From Photobacterium atrarenae (GTDB taxonomy: Bacteria > Pseudomonadota > Gammaproteobacteria > Enterobacterales > Vibrionaceae): a stretch of 64,000 nucleotides of DNA. The notes below the pieces were generated by a model. It saw only the letters and a program-made list of their open reading frames with translations. It was not told where the DNA came from and did no database searches. The position numbers and the translations under genes are program-made. Below are positions 61,654-64,000 of this stretch, one piece after another (positions within the stretch are counted from its first letter, which is position 1; every line of letters begins with the position of its first letter). The stretch spans positions 496,001 to 560,000 of the forward strand of contig NZ_CP101508.1 of the NCBI RefSeq assembly GCF_024380015.1, in the 5' to 3' direction.

Positions 61654-61685
61654 AAGCCCTGCTGGAAACTGCAGGGCTTTTTGCT
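61654..61685 (+). terminator. Third terminator downstream of the rRNA operon
   Basis: AAGCCCTGC, an 8-nt loop, GCAGGGCTT then TTT: a good stem with a T-run, marking the distal end of the rrn locus. The 300-bp gap 61509-61809 holds only these signals and no gene. Confidence 0.85.
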
Positions 61686-61809
61686 ATTTTTTTCTCCTGG
61701 ATTGTCATACCCGTTTACAACTCTTTGCCTTGGCACTGCAATTGGGGCTTGTGGTGGCCGTCGCGGTTGTGAGAGGGTATGGCCATGAACTGGAATGGAA
61801 CAACATCTC

Positions 61810-62109
61810 ATGAAATTCTTTTTTGAACGTACTGAAACCGATCAAGCAATTCAGATTGTACTGAAACCTCACTCTTTGTATCTCATGCTGTTGATGCTCG
61901 GCGGTTGGTTGCTGAACGATCTGGTTATGCAGTCGGCCCCGATAGCCCAAGTGATCATGCCGGTCTTTATCGTCTTCATGGTGATCCGCTTTTTCGCGCT
62001 GATCAGGATCCAGAAAGAGGTGTTGGTAGCGATGAAGCAAAATAAGGTCACCACCACCGGGAGTAAATTCTCTTTCGCCAACCCTTTCACTTATACCATC
62101 AATAAGTAA
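61810..62109 (+). CDS. Small inner-membrane protein of unknown function
   Basis: I do not recognise the family. The 99-residue product has two hydrophobic segments (about 24-42, LYLMLLMLGGWLLNDLVM; about 48-68, IAQVIMPVFIVFMVIRFFA). A basic loop and tail follow (IRIQKEVLVAMKQNKVTTTG), with the tail likely cytoplasmic. An alternative ATG lies at 61795; a ribosome site is weak for both. It stands alone between the rRNA terminators and the efflux gene. The frame and membrane pattern support a real gene, but no role can be assigned. Confidence 0.68.
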   Translation: MKFFFERTETDQAIQIVLKPHSLYLMLLMLGGWLLNDLVMQSAPIAQVIMPVFIVFMVIRFFALIRIQKEVLVAMKQNKVTTTGSKFSFANPFTYTINK

Positions 62110-62270
62110 TTTCACTACTGTTGCGTCGCCCGATTGCCGGGCGGTGTATCACTCTTTCCTGTTAAGAAATAATCTCTGTAGAACACGCTGCTTCTTGTTC
62201 GCCGCTTGTTGTGGATAATAAAGAGTTCGCCCTCATTTGGGCAGTTCATTGAGAACAATACAGGAGCGTT

Positions 62271-63476
62271 ATGGACAGATTTCACTGGAAACCCTTGTTG
62301 TTGGCGTGTTTGATCGTCAGCATCGGTCAGCTGAGCCTCGGATTGATCTTTCCGTCGCTACCCTGGATCGCAAAGGATCTTGGGATCAGTGCCGATCAGG
62401 CCCAGTACCTGGTTTCCGGTTATCTGCTCGGTTTCGGCGGCTCCCAGCTGATCTACGGGCCGCTGTCTGATGTCATTGGTCGTCGGCCGGTATTGCTGTC
62501 CGGGTTGTTGATCGCTATGGCTGGCTTGCTGATTGCGGTGTTTCAGGCGGAGTCGTTTACGTGGCTGCTGCTCGGTCGCTGTATCCAGGGGCTGGGCGCC
62601 GGGAGTGTGTCCGTTCTGGCCCGGGCGACAATCCGCGACAGTTACTTGAGCCACCACCTGGTGAGGGCGATGAGCTGGGTGGCCATTGTGGCGGCATTTA
62701 CCCCGATCATTGCGCCTGTGCTGGGCGGGTTGATCAACCACTATGCCGGCTGGCTGGCAGTGTTCGTGTTGCTGCTGGGGTATGTTGCGGTGATTTGGTT
62801 GCTGATGGCGATGACGTTTAAAGAGACCCTGGCCAAACCAGCTCAATCGCGCTCGGTCGGCCAGTTGGTGATGTCCTATGGCACGCTGTTGCGTGAGCGC
62901 CATTTTCTGATCTTTGCTGGGATCGGCTGGCTGAATTTTGCTCTGGTGGTGCTGGCGATCTCGCTGTTGCCCTTTATCATGCAGGTGCAAATCGGGATGT
63001 CGTCTGATGAATATGCACTCTGGGCGATGGTTCCGGCGATAGGTTTTCTCTCCGGTGGTTTGCTGTGTCAGCGGTTGAGTCCGAAATTTGGTGCTCACCG
63101 GATGCTTCTCATCGCCCCTTTTCTGCAACTCACCGCAGGTTTGATCCTGATTTGTTCGCCTCTGGTGCCAACCTGGGTGATCTCCGGCCACTTTTTCCTC
63201 GCCATGACCAATGGCCTGGCGTTTCCTTGTGCTCAGTCTTTGCTGTTGGTCCCGTATCGTGAACGCTCCGGGACCGTGTCGGCGCTCTCCGGTGCCTGTC
63301 AGATGATGTTTGCCTCGCTTGCCAGCAGCCTGCTGCTGAAAGCAGGGATTCAGCAACCGGCACAGTTGGGCGGGGTGATCCTGGTTGCAGCGGTGAGCGG
63401 TGCTCTCCTGGTGACGCTGGGTGCCCGTAGTTCCAGTGGACGGCAGGCGGTGGCTTCGCTGAGTGAAGTCCGGTAA
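62271..63476 (+). CDS. MFS drug-efflux transporter (Bcr/CflA-type)
   Basis: The 401-residue protein has 12 predicted membrane helices and the DHA1 motif A GPLSDVIGRRPVLL (about 65-78). RCIQGLGAGSVSVLARATIRD and the motif C-like APVLGGLINHYAGW follow in the antiporter half. It resembles Bcr/CflA-type multidrug exporters (bicyclomycin, chloramphenicol), but the substrate is not shown. AGGAGCG precedes the ATG. The gene has its own promoter in the 62110-62270 gap. It is followed at 60 bp by a small lipoprotein gene. Confidence 0.88.
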   Translation: MDRFHWKPLLLACLIVSIGQLSLGLIFPSLPWIAKDLGISADQAQYLVSGYLLGFGGSQLIYGPLSDVIGRRPVLLSGLLIAMAGLLIAVFQAESFTWLLLGRCIQGLGAGSVSVLARATIRDSYLSHHLVRAMSWVAIVAAFTPIIAPVLGGLINHYAGWLAVFVLLLGYVAVIWLLMAMTFKETLAKPAQSRSVGQLVMSYGTLLRERHFLIFAGIGWLNFALVVLAISLLPFIMQVQIGMSSDEYALWAMVPAIGFLSGGLLCQRLSPKFGAHRMLLIAPFLQLTAGLILICSPLVPTWVISGHFFLAMTNGLAFPCAQSLLLVPYRERSGTVSALSGACQMMFASLASSLLLKAGIQQPAQLGGVILVAAVSGALLVTLGARSSSGRQAVASLSEVR

Positions 63477-63535
63477 TGGCAGAAAAGTTGAACCATAATT
63501 AAGACAGCTGAAGCAAAGTGGTTATAGGCAATGAA

Positions 63536-63862
63536 ATGTGCAAGCACTGTCTTTTAGTGGTCGGGCTCCTGTTGGTTGGCTGTGTTAGTCCTCATGAAGC
63601 AGAGTTGTCGCAGCAGGATGCCTGGGATCAGTTGGGGGCTTATCACGGCAAGCAGGGGTATCTCGAGTGGGATGAAAAGCGGCTTAGTAAACAAGGCGCC
63701 ATGACGGAAACGGATTACGAGGAATATCGTGCTGGCTATCTACAGGGCCGGTATGAGTACTGTAGTAAGAAAAAACAAGTCACTACCGTGGTGAATCCCG
63801 GCTATCCGGACGAATGCAAGCCGAACCAGGGCAGTTATGGTCTGGTGGAGCGCGGTTATTAG
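63536..63862 (+). CDS. Small lipoprotein with DUF2799-like pattern
   Basis: The 108-residue product has a short signal and lipobox (KHCLLVVGLLLVGC). The mature part has DAWDQLGAYHGKQG and YEEYRAGYLQGRYEYCSKKK, the same two-block Gly-Tyr pattern as the lipoprotein at 40026 (WYQLGFNQGSRG, YRRGYQKGLESYC). The function is unknown. The start is either ATG 63536 or a GTG at 63518; the ribosome site is weak. The two genes are probably divergent members of one family, inferred by eye. Confidence 0.68.
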   Translation: MCKHCLLVVGLLLVGCVSPHEAELSQQDAWDQLGAYHGKQGYLEWDEKRLSKQGAMTETDYEEYRAGYLQGRYEYCSKKKQVTTVVNPGYPDECKPNQGSYGLVERGY

Positions 63863-63881
63863 CGTTCGGGGCGCGAGCATA

Positions 63882-63907
63882 AAAAAGGCTGCAACGCAGC
63901 CTTTTTC
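63882..63907. terminator. Bidirectional terminator at the 3' end of the window
   Basis: AAAAAGGCTGC, AAC, GCAGCCTTTTT, with A and T runs on both sides; it separates convergent genes. Confidence 0.92.
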
Positions 63908-63925
63908 GTATTTCATGCCTGGGAA

Positions 63926-64000
63926 TTAGTTGTTGCTGTGCAGTTCGCTGTTGAGCTCAACCGCAGTCTTGTTGGTCAGACACTCGATTTGGCCGGTGAC
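63926..64000 (-). CDS. 3' end of an unidentified minus-strand gene (partial)
   Basis: The minus strand encodes VTGQIECLTNKTAVELNSEL followed by HSNN and TAA (63926-63928), open to the window edge. The terminator at 63882-63907 lies just past the stop, and the codon use looks like a well-expressed host gene. Twenty-four residues are too few for me to name the protein. Confidence 0.65.
   Translation of the reverse strand, partial: VTGQIECLTNKTAVELNSELHSNN

Overview
The window is a piece of a gammaproteobacterial main chromosome, almost certainly Vibrionaceae (Vibrio/Photobacterium/Grimontia-like; the genus cannot be fixed by eye). The evidence is the 16S rRNA, near-family-identical housekeeping proteins, and a gene order typical of that family: ftsB-ispD-ispF-truD-surE-pcm-nlpD-rpoS-mutS, then pncC-recA-recX-alaS-aspartokinase-csrA-tRNA array-oadGAB, then gshA-luxS-ffh-rpsP-rimM-trmD-rplS, then aroF-tyrA/pheA-raiA-bamD-rluD-pgeF-clpB-rrn. 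Coding DNA is moderately GC-rich and most operons end in clear intrinsic terminators.

Layout. 1-7788: the pyrG tail, eno, and an isoprenoid/cell-division/stress operon ending in rpoS. 7789-8027: a 160-bp palindromic repeat and a shared terminator facing mutS (minus strand). 11050-18619: a lipoprotein of unknown role, pncC, recA with a LexA box filling its promoter spacer, recX, alaS, aspartokinase and csrA. 18763-20390: 13 tRNA genes (3 Ser-GCU, 10 Arg-ACG) built by tandem duplication. 20816-24036: the sodium-pumping oxaloacetate decarboxylase operon. 24145-34062: an oxidoreductase, a YqaA-type membrane protein, an M16 peptidase, gshA, a lytic-transglycosylase-like lipoprotein, luxS, and two minus-strand membrane proteins. 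34063-37608: ffh and the rpsP-rimM-trmD-rplS operon. 38017-38176: a second copy of the 160-bp repeat.

38230-42862: a pyruvate-sensing-type module, the LytS/LytTR pair btsSR together with a CstA-family transporter. The transporter's upstream region carries five same-orientation 8-bp repeats in two 20-bp-phased sets, a strong candidate operator. 42933-46902: aromatic amino acid genes with visible control: tandem TyrR-like boxes before aroF-tyrA, and a Phe-rich leader peptide plus attenuator before pheA. 46921-53459: raiA, bamD, rluD, pgeF, an unknown secreted protein, and clpB with a heat-shock-type promoter.

53688-59614: a complete rRNA operon (16S, tRNA-Glu-Lys-Val-Ala, 23S, 5S, tRNA-Asp, terminator). 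A group II intron with a reverse transcriptase/maturase (59620-61508) sits directly behind the rRNA terminator. The window ends with a small membrane protein, an MFS efflux pump, a second small Cys-rich lipoprotein and the 3' end of an unidentified minus-strand gene. Most of the window is core genome; the non-core signals are the repeat pair, the group II intron, the duplicated tRNA array and the LytTR-type repeats. I found no CRISPR array, prophage or toxin-antitoxin system.
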